Shown in pieces: positions 53,431-61,642 of a stretch of DNA of 64,000 nucleotides. The notes beneath the pieces were generated by a model. The model did no database searches and was not told where the DNA came from. It worked only from the letters and a program-made list of their open reading frames with translations. The DNA is from Myxococcota bacterium. Lineage in GTDB: Bacteria; Myxococcota_A; UBA9160; SMWR01. Location of the stretch: assembly GCA_039030075.1 (NCBI GenBank), contig JBCCEW010000007.1, forward strand, positions 62,001 to 126,000, read 5' to 3'. Positions within the stretch are counted from its first letter, which is position 1. Every line of letters starts with the position of its first letter. The translations under genes were made by a program, and so were the position numbers.

Positions 53431-53877
53431 ATGCCCCCTCCCCTCGATCCGCAACTGGCGACGCGCTTCGCCGCCGTGCTCGACACGCTGCTCCCCGCGC
53501 ACCCCAACGGGGGTGTCGCCGCGGCCGGCAGCCTCGGCATCGGACCCGAGGTCTGGGAACGCTGTGGACCGTCAGGCTGGGCGGACGGACTCGCCGCGCT
53601 CGATGCCTTCAGCCGCGCGCAGACGGGCCAGGCGTTCGCGGACCTGCCGGGTGCCGAGCGCGAGGCCGTGCTGCGTGGCTTCGACGCGGCAGACCCAGGC
53701 GCCCTGGGCGGGCTCGTGTTCCACACCTACGCGGTCTACTACCAGGAGCCCCGGGTGATGGAAGCGCTCGGGCTCGAGGGCCGGGCGCCCTTCCCGAAGG
53801 GTTACGCACTGGAAACGGGTGATCTCTCGGGCCTCGAAGCCGTGCGCGCCCGGGGCCCGCGCTACCGCGAGATCTAG
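53431..53877 (+). CDS. Small partner of the GMC oxidoreductase (gluconate 2-dehydrogenase subunit 3-like)
   Basis: A 148-residue helical protein that begins 2 bp after the GMC gene. Size, position and segments such as LDTLLPAHPNGG and HTYAVYYQEPRVMEALGL resemble subunit 3 of gluconate 2-dehydrogenase-type enzymes, which assemble with the flavin subunit. Unlike many relatives it has no twin-arginine signal, and the GMC partner has none either, so the complex would be cytoplasmic. Assigned mainly from context; the family is diverse. Confidence 0.65.
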   Translation: MPPPLDPQLATRFAAVLDTLLPAHPNGGVAAAGSLGIGPEVWERCGPSGWADGLAALDAFSRAQTGQAFADLPGAEREAVLRGFDAADPGALGGLVFHTYAVYYQEPRVMEALGLEGRAPFPKGYALETGDLSGLEAVRARGPRYREI

Positions 53878-53948
53878 ACGCGGAACCCGGCAGGGGCGAT
53901 GATGCGCGGGCCTTTTGCGCTGCCCGCCACAACTGGGAGACCCCCCCG

Positions 53949-55094
53949 ATGTCCGACGCGATCCGCCCCTTCCGCATCGAAGCCAGCGACGAGGAACTCG
54001 ACGACCTCCGTCGCCGCCTGCGCACGACGCGCTGGCCCGAAGCCGAAGCCGTCGACGACTGGTCCCAGGGCATCCCCCTCGCCTACGTGCAGGAAGTCTG
54101 CGCCTACTGGGCCGAGAAGTACGACTGGCGTGACCGCGAGGCGCGTCTCAACCGTTTCCCGCAGTTCCAGACCGAGATCGAGGGACTGGACATCCACTTC
54201 ATCCACGTGCGGTCTCCCCACGAGAATGCCCTGCCCCTCGTGATCACCCACGGCTGGCCCGGCTCGATCGTCGAGTTCCAGAAAGTCATCGAGCCCCTCA
54301 CGGATCCGACGGCCCACGGTGGCGACGCCGGTGACGCATTCCATGTCGTCTGCCCGTCGCTGCCCGGCTACGGCTTCTCGTCGAAGCCGGCGACCTCGGG
54401 AACCGGCGTCGAGCGGATCGCCGACCTCTGGGCCGCGCTGATGGCTCGTCTCGGCTACGACCGCTACGTCGCCCAGGGCGGCGACTGGGGCGCGATGGTC
54501 ACCACGCGGATCGGCATCCAGGACACCCAGCACTGCGCGGGCATCCACCTCAACATGCCGATCGCCCCGCCGGACCCCGAGACGATGAACGATCTGACAC
54601 CCGGCGAGCAGGCCGCGCTCGCGTCCATTCAGCACTACCAGCAATGGGACTCGGGCTACTCGAAGCAACAGAGCACGCGGCCCCAGACCCTCGGCTACGG
54701 CCTCGTCGATTCACCCACGGGCCAGGCCGCCTGGGTCCTCGAGAAGTTCTGGGCCTGGACCGACTGTGACGGTCATCCCGAGAACGTGCTCACTCGCGAC
54801 GAGCTCCTCGACAACGTGATGCTCTACTGGCTGCCCGGAAACGCGGCCTCCTCGGCGCGTCTCTACTGGGAGAGCTTCGGGAGCGAGGGGGCGGCCCTCG
54901 ATCCGGTCACGATCCCCACAGGCTGCAGCATCTTCCCGAAGGAGATCTTCCGCTCCTCGCGGCGCTGGGCCGAGAAGCGCTTCACGGATCTCCGCTACTG
55001 GAACGAGCTCGAGAAGGGCGGCCACTTCGCCGCCTTCGAAGTGCCCGAGACCTTCGTGAACGAAGTGCGCAGCTGCTTCCGCGGCCTGCGCTGA
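53949..55094 (+). CDS. Epoxide hydrolase, juvenile-hormone/microsomal type
   Basis: A 381-residue alpha/beta hydrolase with the N-terminal extension of the microsomal epoxide hydrolase group (DDLRRRLRTTRWPEAEAVDDW). HGWPGS (101-106) forms the oxyanion hole and D179 in GGDWGA is the nucleophile that opens the epoxide ring. Histidine in EKGGHFAAFEVPE is the likely general base partner. It hydrates epoxides to diols, which fits the preceding ene-reductase, SDR and GMC genes in a terpenoid or ring degradation route. Last gene of the plus-strand series, followed by a hairpin. Confidence 0.9.
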   Translation: MSDAIRPFRIEASDEELDDLRRRLRTTRWPEAEAVDDWSQGIPLAYVQEVCAYWAEKYDWRDREARLNRFPQFQTEIEGLDIHFIHVRSPHENALPLVITHGWPGSIVEFQKVIEPLTDPTAHGGDAGDAFHVVCPSLPGYGFSSKPATSGTGVERIADLWAALMARLGYDRYVAQGGDWGAMVTTRIGIQDTQHCAGIHLNMPIAPPDPETMNDLTPGEQAALASIQHYQQWDSGYSKQQSTRPQTLGYGLVDSPTGQAAWVLEKFWAWTDCDGHPENVLTRDELLDNVMLYWLPGNAASSARLYWESFGSEGAALDPVTIPTGCSIFPKEIFRSSRRWAEKRFTDLRYWNELEKGGHFAAFEVPETFVNEVRSCFRGLR

Positions 55095-55140
55095 GCGCGC
55101 CCGGCACTGGCCGGGACGACGCGTCCGCGTGAGCGAAGGA

Positions 55141-55183
55141 GAGCCGGCGGCCCGCGACCCCGAGGTCGTCGATCCGCCGGCTC
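55141..55183. terminator. Perfect 10 bp hairpin between convergent genes
   Basis: GAGCCGGCGG (55141-55150) is the exact complement of CCGCCGGCTC (55174-55183), with 23 bases between. It sits between the convergent epoxide hydrolase and beta-helix genes, where a two-way terminator is expected, but no T-run follows on either side. Confidence 0.5.
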
Positions 55184-55211
55184 GTCCCGCAGCCCCGTCC
55201 GACCAGGAGAG

Positions 55212-56339
55212 TTAGGGACAGGGCACCGTGCCCGAACAGTTGTTCAGGAAGCCCGGGTCGCGTCCGGTCTGATTGACGTCGCTTCCACTGTTCGAGTTGA
55301 ACGTGTTGTCCTTGTAGCTGCCCGTGAGCGAGGCAGCGTCGAGCACCAACCCGGAGCCGCCGTTCGCGATCGCGGTGTTGCCGACGAAGTGGCAGATCTC
55401 TGACCCGCCCGAGCAGCTGAAGCCCTGCAGGGTGTTGTTCGAGGACGTGTTGGCCACGACGTTCGCGCCGTCGTCGACCCCGATGCCGATGCCCGTGTTG
55501 TTCGCGGCGAGATTGCCCTTCACCACGCAGCGGCCGTTGCAGAGGATTCCCGCCGCAGCATCGTTGTCCGAGGCGTTGTTCCGCACGAGGACGACATCAT
55601 CCCCGGCCGACAACCCGCCCCCGGCGGACGAGCCGATCGTGTTCCCGTCCGCGACGCTGCGCGAATCCAGGGCGATGCCGACACCGTTCCCGGCGACGAC
55701 GTTGCCGAAGCTCACGGATTCGCTTCCGAGATCGAGGCCAGCGGAGTTGTTTCCCCGCGTGAGCGTCTGGCTCGTCACCGACCGCGCGCCCGCCTGGACG
55801 CCGTCGCCTGTGTTCCCCTCGGTGACCGTGCTGGAGACGCGGCTGCCGATGCCTGCGCTGACCCCGTTGAGCGTGTGGTCTCGCGCGTGACTCCGCGTGA
55901 CGATGGAGTGGACGCCCGTGCTGATCCCGGTCTGACAGTCTTCCGTAAGCACGCGGTCTACGCGTCCTTCGTCGCCGACCCGGACGCACGAAACGGTGAA
56001 GTTCCGAACCACGCCGTTTCGCACCACCATCCCCGCGCCGGCGAGGGCCCCGTTGATGCCGCTGCCGACCTGACCGCCCCCGTCCACGGTGAAGCCGTTC
56101 AGATCGATCTCGACCGGGCCGACGCCGCTGGACACGGCAATGATGCCCGAGAGGTCCGAGGTCAGCCGGTAGCTTCCCGCAACCGTGATCGACACCGGAT
56201 ATCCCCCTGTGTCGCCTGGGGTGACGCTGCCCGCGACGGCGCGGTTGTCGTTGATCTCGATGACGCCGTCGACGGCCATCGCGCCGAGCGGAAACGACAC
56301 GAGAGCACTCAGACAGAAGAATAGACTCGCGATTCGCAT
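55212..56339 (-). CDS. Secreted right-handed beta-helix protein, paralogue 1
   Basis: A 375-residue exported protein with signal peptide MRIASLFFCLSALVSFPLGA and a mature part opening with VDGVIEIND. A long run of short Gly/Asn/Ser/Val repeats (about 22 residues per turn, e.g. NGVSAGIGSRVSSTVTEGN) gives the pattern of a right-handed parallel beta-helix, as in pectate lyase-like surface proteins. Four cysteine-containing repeats lie near the end and the last residues are NCSGTVPCP. The ATG at 56339 has AGGAG 8 bp before it. No PEP-CTERM anchor. The next gene is a clear paralogue with the same opening and ending. Confidence 0.75.
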   Translation of the reverse strand: MRIASLFFCLSALVSFPLGAMAVDGVIEINDNRAVAGSVTPGDTGGYPVSITVAGSYRLTSDLSGIIAVSSGVGPVEIDLNGFTVDGGGQVGSGINGALAGAGMVVRNGVVRNFTVSCVRVGDEGRVDRVLTEDCQTGISTGVHSIVTRSHARDHTLNGVSAGIGSRVSSTVTEGNTGDGVQAGARSVTSQTLTRGNNSAGLDLGSESVSFGNVVAGNGVGIALDSRSVADGNTIGSSAGGGLSAGDDVVLVRNNASDNDAAAGILCNGRCVVKGNLAANNTGIGIGVDDGANVVANTSSNNTLQGFSCSGGSEICHFVGNTAIANGGSGLVLDAASLTGSYKDNTFNSNSGSDVNQTGRDPGFLNNCSGTVPCP

Positions 56340-56359
56340 GGTCGAACTCCTCATCGACG

Positions 56360-57547
56360 CTACGGGCACGGAACCGTGCCCGCGCAGCTGTTCTGCATGC
56401 CCGGGTCGATCCCGGACTGGTTCACGTTGCCGAGCAGGTTCGACGTGAACAGGTTCTTCTTGTAGGTGCCCGACACGGCTCCGGCGGCGGTCAGGCGCAG
56501 CCCGAAGCCCGCCACGTTGTCCTGGGCGAAGTTCCCGACGACGGCGCAGGAGAACGCGGAGAGGGCGTCGCAGTCGATGCCGTCACCCGCGTTCGCGTGG
56601 GTCGCGTTGTGCTGCACCAGCCCGGAACCGCCCGTCTGGATGCCGTCGTTCGTATTCCCGGCGGACGCGTTCGCGACGATGCTGCAGCGGAAGTTGCAGT
56701 CGATGCCGTGGGAAGGCACCACCGAGCCGTTGCCGAAGGTGACGTTCTCGGCGACGGACATGTCGTTCTGCGCGAGGATGCCGGGACCCGACGGGTTCGA
56801 GGAAGCGACGTTCTGCTCGACCTGACCGCGGCTGTTGGTGTCGATCCCACCGAGTTCGTTGGCGGCGGCCACGTTGTGGCTGATCCGGCTCTGGCTCTCG
56901 GTGCTGATCCCGAAGCTGCCGTTGGCCTCGGTGACGTTCCCTGACACGAGGGCGTTCCCCGTGAGCCGGATACCGCGACCTCCGTTTCCGAAACTGACGT
57001 TGTCGACGGCCTGGACTTCGGTCGTTCCACCGATCCCGTCGCCGCCGTTCCGCGTCGTGATGTTCTCGCGCACCAGCGCGATCGCACCGGCATCGATGCC
57101 GCGCACCGAGCAACCGGTCACGTGGAGCCGCTCGGCGACCCCTTCGGTTCCGAGCGAGATGCAGTCGCTCGCGAAGTTGCGCAGGAAGCCGTTGCGCACC
57201 GTCACGCGCCTGCGGCCGATCGCGTTGATCCCGATCCCCGCGCCGCTTGGGCAGCTGATCGTGACGCCCGAGCCCGTGCACCCGCCCGAACCGCCGTCGA
57301 TCGTGAAGCCGTTCAGGTCGATCGTCACGTCGTCGGCGATCACGAGCAGGGCCCCGGAACCCGAGGGCGGCGTCAAGCTACCGGTGAGCACGAAGCTGCC
57401 GCTCCCGATCTGGTACGGGAAGCCACCGCCTGCCGTGATGAAGGCCTGGTTGAGTTCGATCACGCCGTCCACGGCGCCGGCAGGGGCGGACCCGAGCAGG
57501 GCGCCCGTCGCGGCGACGGCGAGAAGAGAGCGAATGATGCGCTGCAT
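56360..57547 (-). CDS. Secreted right-handed beta-helix protein, paralogue 2
   Basis: A 395-residue exported protein like its downstream neighbour: signal peptide MQRIIRSLLAVAATGALLGS, mature start VDGVIELNQ, repeated Gly/Asn/Val turns (e.g. NTNDGIQTGGSGLVQHNATH), and the ending NSCAGTVPCP after SGTYKKNLFTSN. The shared ends and tandem position show duplication. TGGAGGAT lies before the ATG at 57547. The 20 bp between the two genes indicates one transcript. A carbohydrate-binding or carbohydrate-cleaving role is possible, but no active-site pattern is visible. Confidence 0.75.
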   Translation of the reverse strand: MQRIIRSLLAVAATGALLGSAPAGAVDGVIELNQAFITAGGGFPYQIGSGSFVLTGSLTPPSGSGALLVIADDVTIDLNGFTIDGGSGGCTGSGVTISCPSGAGIGINAIGRRRVTVRNGFLRNFASDCISLGTEGVAERLHVTGCSVRGIDAGAIALVRENITTRNGGDGIGGTTEVQAVDNVSFGNGGRGIRLTGNALVSGNVTEANGSFGISTESQSRISHNVAAANELGGIDTNSRGQVEQNVASSNPSGPGILAQNDMSVAENVTFGNGSVVPSHGIDCNFRCSIVANASAGNTNDGIQTGGSGLVQHNATHANAGDGIDCDALSAFSCAVVGNFAQDNVAGFGLRLTAAGAVSGTYKKNLFTSNLLGNVNQSGIDPGMQNSCAGTVPCP

Positions 57548-57585
57548 GGAAGATCCTCCAGTCCAGAGAGAGGGAAGAGCGATGG

Positions 57586-58440
57586 TCACGACGCGTCTCC
57601 GTCGTCGCGTCGCCGGGCGAGTGCCGCGACGAGGGCCGCCCCGAGCAGAACGCTCGAGAGACCCGGTTCCGGGAGTGCCACCAGGTCGCCGGCACCCCAG
57701 TTCGCGTCGGACCCCGTGCCGTCGTAGGCGAGTGACCAGGTGCCGCTGCCCGGCGTGTAGTCGAGGGCGTCCTCGTCGTCGAAGAAGATCGAGCTGACTA
57801 GGCCGCTGCGATCGAAGGAGAGTCGGATGTCGCCGTTCGGCATGAGCTGGACGGCATCGGTGTCGAGGGTCAGTGCCGCACTGCCGAGGCCGCTACCGTC
57901 GTAGAAGACGCTGTAGCTACCGCCCGAGAACGCCACGACCTCTTCGTCGTCGACGGTTCCCGCGACCGGCAACGCCACCGTGGTGTCGAAGGAGAGCAAC
58001 AGCTCGGACGCCGCCCCCACGCCGACCGCGTCGATCGCGACGCCGTCGGGAATGGACTCGGCGCTCCCGTCGAACTCGAGGCTGTAGGTGGACCCGTCCC
58101 AACGGACGACGTCGCGGCGCTCGGCAGTGACCCCACCGGGCGAGAGGGAGACGGTGGTGTCGAAGGCGAGCAGGAACTCTCCCCCGAGATCCTCGTAGCC
58201 CACGATGTCCGCATTCGCGGGCAGGCTGCCGAGGGGCAGCAGGCCGATCACGCCGCCCAGGTCTTCGGCCACGTCTTCGTCCTGGACGGTCACGCCGCCC
58301 AGCGACAAGGTGATGTCGGGGGAGACGTCGATCGCGCCGACCGGGGCGGCGAAGAGCGCCAACCCGATCGCGGCCCAGGCATGGCGCCATCCCGCGGATC
58401 GGCGGCGCGACGCGCGGGTACAGAACTCCCGTTTCCGCAT
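57586..58440 (-). CDS. PEP-CTERM-anchored exported protein
   Basis: A 284-residue protein with a signal peptide after a basic start (MRKREFCTRASRRRSAGWRH, then hydrophobic, cut near APVGA). The body has repeated units of about 55 residues (e.g. LLLSFDTTVALPVAGTVDDEE and FLLAFDTTVSLSPGGVTAERR). The C-terminus is ALPEPGLSSVLLGAALVAALARRRD, a PEP-CTERM sorting signal (PEP, hydrophobic helix, Arg cluster) processed by exosortase. GGAGGGACCGCC precedes the ATG. It lies 38 bp before the second beta-helix gene, in the same direction, so the three may form one envelope-protein operon. No exosortase gene is in the window. Confidence 0.78.
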   Translation of the reverse strand: MRKREFCTRASRRRSAGWRHAWAAIGLALFAAPVGAIDVSPDITLSLGGVTVQDEDVAEDLGGVIGLLPLGSLPANADIVGYEDLGGEFLLAFDTTVSLSPGGVTAERRDVVRWDGSTYSLEFDGSAESIPDGVAIDAVGVGAASELLLSFDTTVALPVAGTVDDEEVVAFSGGSYSVFYDGSGLGSAALTLDTDAVQLMPNGDIRLSFDRSGLVSSIFFDDEDALDYTPGSGTWSLAYDGTGSDANWGAGDLVALPEPGLSSVLLGAALVAALARRRDDGDAS

Positions 58441-58669
58441 GGCGGTCCCTCCTGGTCTGGGCGAGCCGGCTGGCTCGCATGGGAGGAGCGAACCACGGGC
58501 GGCTTAACGGAGGCGAAACGGGCGGCCGGCGAAGTCCCAACACCCCGATTCCGTGCTGGTTTCGGCGCCGCGACCCCGAACGCCGCGCCGTGCCCGGACG
58601 GCCCGCCCCGCCGTCGGTCGTGCGAGAATGCGCACGGCCCCGGGAGCCGGGCGCTGCCGGGGAGGAACC

Positions 58670-59752
58670 ATGCACTTTGGCGTCTGCGTCGCGTCTCACA
58701 TCGGCGACATCGACTACGTGGTCCGGGCGGAGGCGCTCGGCTACCACGCCGCCTGGTTGGCCGACAGTCAGATGCTCTGGTCGGACTGCTACGCCGCGCT
58801 CGCCCTCGCAGCGGACCGCACCGACCGGATCCGCCTGGGTACCGGTGTCGCCGTCTCGGGGACGCGCCCCGCGCCGGTGACCGCGGCCGCGATCGCGACG
58901 ATCAACGCGCTCGCCCCGGGGCGCACCTTCCTCGGCGTGGGCGCCGGAAACACGGCGATGCGCGTGATGGGGGAACCGCCGCATCGGATCGCCGCGTTCG
59001 ACCGCACCCTCGACACACTGCGGCCGCTGCTGCGGGGCGAGGAAGGCGTGCATCACGCGGCGGGCGGACCGCGTCCGATCCGGCACCTGATGCCCGACCA
59101 CGGCTTCGTGAACTTCGACGACGCGATCCCGCTCTACGTTTCGGGCTTCGGGCCGCGCTCCCTCGGCCTGGCGGGAAAGCACGGCGACGGAGCCGTGCTC
59201 TCGCTACCGCCCAACCCCGCGGCGATCGAGCGCGTCTGGAAGTTCGTCGAAGCCGGGGCCACCGCGGCGGGCCGCGCCCTCGATCGCGCACGCTTCCGCA
59301 CCACCGCCCTCACCACGATCTCGGTGCTCGATCCCGGCGAGGCCCTGGACTCGCCCCGGGTCCGTGCCGAGAGCGGCCCGTTCGCGATGGCGACGCTGCA
59401 CTACGCCTACGATCAGTGGCGCCAGTTCGGACACCCGCCGCCCGCGGCCGTCGCCGAAGTCTGGGACGACTACTGCGCGCTGCTCGACACGGTTCCGAGT
59501 GACCGCCTGCACCAGCGCGTGCACGCGGGACACAACTGCTGGGTGCTGCCGGAAGAGGAGCGCTTCGTCACGCCCGCGCTGCTCGAGGCGTCCTGTCTGA
59601 TCGGCACGCGCGACCAGCTCGTCGATCGCCTCGGCGTGCTCTCGGAGGCGGGCCTCGACGAGGTCATGATCCTCCCCGGCTGGGAGCCGCGCACGGCGGT
59701 GCTCGAACGGGTCGCGAGGGACCTCTTCCCGGCCTTCCGAGACGCCCGCTAG
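58670..59752 (+). CDS. LLM-family (F420/FMN-dependent) oxidoreductase
   Basis: A 360-residue luciferase-like oxidoreductase with MHFGVCVASHIGDIDYVVRAEALG, DRIRLGTGVAVSGTRPAPV and the glycine-rich ending GTRDQLVDRLGVLSEAG. Relatives reduce or oxidise steroids, alcohols or imines with F420H2 or FMN. GGGGAGGAA precedes the ATG at 58670; the frame opens at 58553 without support. The stop overlaps the first base of the next gene (TAGTG). It shares only the superfamily with the other LLM protein in the window. Confidence 0.87.
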   Translation: MHFGVCVASHIGDIDYVVRAEALGYHAAWLADSQMLWSDCYAALALAADRTDRIRLGTGVAVSGTRPAPVTAAAIATINALAPGRTFLGVGAGNTAMRVMGEPPHRIAAFDRTLDTLRPLLRGEEGVHHAAGGPRPIRHLMPDHGFVNFDDAIPLYVSGFGPRSLGLAGKHGDGAVLSLPPNPAAIERVWKFVEAGATAAGRALDRARFRTTALTTISVLDPGEALDSPRVRAESGPFAMATLHYAYDQWRQFGHPPPAAVAEVWDDYCALLDTVPSDRLHQRVHAGHNCWVLPEEERFVTPALLEASCLIGTRDQLVDRLGVLSEAGLDEVMILPGWEPRTAVLERVARDLFPAFRDAR

Positions 59753-61338
59753 TGAACGCGGTGTCCCAGGAGTGGATCGAGACGCTACCCCTCACGTTTC
59801 GGTGGACCCAGCTCCTGGTCTGGACCGGCGTCGGCTTCGTCGTCGGGGCGGGGAGCACCTGGATCGGAGCGCGCCTCGCCACGGGACCGGTGCCGGACGC
59901 CAGTCGTCGGCACTGGACCGAGACCGCGCGCTGGCTCTACCCGACGCGGACCGTCTTCTCGGTGTCGGTCACCTGCCCGCTGGTCGCAATGGGACTCACG
60001 GCGCTGTTGCGGGTGGGGCCGTTCTCACCGCTCGGTGCCACCTCGTTCGCGCTGTTCGTCGCGGGGAGTACCTACCTCGGCGCCGCCTGGATGCGACGCG
60101 CCGTGCGACGACGCCTCGACCGAACCCTCGAACGCGCGCCGCGGCCCGGAAACTGGAACTGGCAAGCGGTGATCCTGGCCTACCCCCACGTGATCGTCGT
60201 GCTGGCGATGGCCTTCCTGGTGGGCCGCGATCCCTTCGCGATGCCCGACCTCGCCTGGGCGCTGCTCGGGACGGCGCTCTACCTCGGGTGTCTGGTTCGC
60301 GCCGGACTCCCCCTGCTGCGCGTGCTCGGTCAGGCAAAGCCCCCGAACGCCCGGCTCCAGGCGGTGGTCGACCGCGTGAGCGAGCGGGCAGGCGTCAGGC
60401 CGCGGGCCAGCTGGGTGCTGAACTGGTCGATGCCGAACGCCCTGGCCCTGCCATGGACCCAGGAGCTCGTATTCTCCACGCGGATCCTCGAGGTGCTCTC
60501 CGACGAGGAGCTCGAGGCCATCACCGCCCACGAAGTCGGCCACCTGCGGGAATCGACGCGAACTCGGGCCGCGCGCACAGCTTTCGCTCTCTGCCTCTTG
60601 CCACTCGGCTTCGCGCACTACGCCACACTGGAGCACGGCACGTCGTTCTGGTGGGTGATGGCCGGCCTGCTGGTGGCAGTGCTCGCAGCGTCGCGTTGGT
60701 CGCGGCGTCTCGAGGCCGCCGCCGACGCCCACGCGGTGGACCACGAGAGCGAAGAGGGCGTACACGCGCGCGCGCTCGAAGCGCTCTACCGCGCCGCCGA
60801 CACACCGGCCGTGCTCAGCAAGGGCACCGGATCGCACCCCAACCTGTTCGACCGCATGGTCGCGTCCGGCGTGACGCCCGACTACCCGCGACCGGCACCG
60901 CCCGCGCGACACCGCATGCTCTTCGGCTTCCTCGGCGTCGTGGGCTCGATCCTGCTCGCCAACTATGCGCTGTTGCGTGCCCCCGGTTGGCTCGTGTCAG
61001 AGGAAGATCCGTCCCTCGAAGCCTACGAGCGCCAGGTGGCCTGGACGGCAGGACGCCGCGGGCTGCACGACCTCGGCCTGTGGGAGACGAACACCCGCGA
61101 CTGGGAGACGGGCATCCGCTACCTCGACCTCGCCACCACGACGAATCCTCGCGGCCACCATGCCCCCGCCGATGCCGCCTTCCTGTTGGCCCACGCGGGA
61201 CGCTGCGGCGAGGCGGCCGCGCGGCTCACCGTCTCCGAGGACCGCATGGCCGAGCCCGAATCCTGTCCGCGCATTCGTCGCGCGCGCGAGGCCCTGGTCA
61301 GCTGCGAAGAGGACGAGGCGGTGAGCGCCCCGCTCTAG
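59752..61338 (+). CDS. Membrane-embedded M48-type metallopeptidase with C-terminal helical domain
   Basis: A 528-residue inner-membrane protein. Four hydrophobic segments lie before the peptidase core, which has zinc motif HEVGH at 260-264 and a third ligand region EAAADAHAVDHES further on, the HtpX/Ste24 pattern. One or two more helices follow, then a soluble domain of about 120 residues with TPR-like helices (LDLATTTNPRGHHAPADAA). It probably degrades or processes membrane or secreted proteins. The GTG start overlaps the LLM stop by one base. No chaperone partner is adjacent. Confidence 0.85.
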   Translation: MNAVSQEWIETLPLTFRWTQLLVWTGVGFVVGAGSTWIGARLATGPVPDASRRHWTETARWLYPTRTVFSVSVTCPLVAMGLTALLRVGPFSPLGATSFALFVAGSTYLGAAWMRRAVRRRLDRTLERAPRPGNWNWQAVILAYPHVIVVLAMAFLVGRDPFAMPDLAWALLGTALYLGCLVRAGLPLLRVLGQAKPPNARLQAVVDRVSERAGVRPRASWVLNWSMPNALALPWTQELVFSTRILEVLSDEELEAITAHEVGHLRESTRTRAARTAFALCLLPLGFAHYATLEHGTSFWWVMAGLLVAVLAASRWSRRLEAAADAHAVDHESEEGVHARALEALYRAADTPAVLSKGTGSHPNLFDRMVASGVTPDYPRPAPPARHRMLFGFLGVVGSILLANYALLRAPGWLVSEEDPSLEAYERQVAWTAGRRGLHDLGLWETNTRDWETGIRYLDLATTTNPRGHHAPADAAFLLAHAGRCGEAAARLTVSEDRMAEPESCPRIRRAREALVSCEEDEAVSAPL

Positions 61339-61411
61339 CGCCAGCGCGGGGACGCGCCCTCTCCTCACCGCGCGCGCCACTCGCTAGGGTGGAGCGCCGG
61401 GGGAGGGGTGC

Positions 61412-61603
61412 ATGAATCCGTGTCCGAACTGTTCCGCGGGCCTCTACGGCCACGCGTGCAAGATCCGCTGTCCGCGTTGCGGTTACTTCGAGAGCTGCTC
61501 TGATCTCGAGCCGCATCCGCCGCGTCCCGGCGCTGGAGAGCCCACGACGACCCCGCGACCGGGGCCTCGGAGTGCGGCAGAAAGCCCGCGCAAGTCCCCG
61601 TAG
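61412..61603 (+). CDS. Small zinc-ribbon protein
   Basis: A 63-residue protein with two CxxC knuckles in the first half: CPNC at 4-7 and CPRC at 21-24, plus further cysteines (C16, C30), and a Pro/Arg/Ser-rich tail. The GGGGGAGGGG ribosome-binding site before the ATG is very strong. Such rubredoxin-like or zinc-ribbon mini-proteins often act as regulatory or adaptor modules. No family is recognised. Confidence 0.7.
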   Translation: MNPCPNCSAGLYGHACKIRCPRCGYFESCSDLEPHPPRPGAGEPTTTPRPGPRSAAESPRKSP

Positions 61604-61642
61604 ACGCTCAAGTCCCGGCCGCTTCCGGTCGATTCGAGCGGT

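Noticed and set aside
55212-57547. Beta-helix proteins as PEP-CTERM or autotransporter proteins
   Set aside because: No C-terminal helix with arginines and no barrel domain is present; both end in a hydrophilic CP motif.
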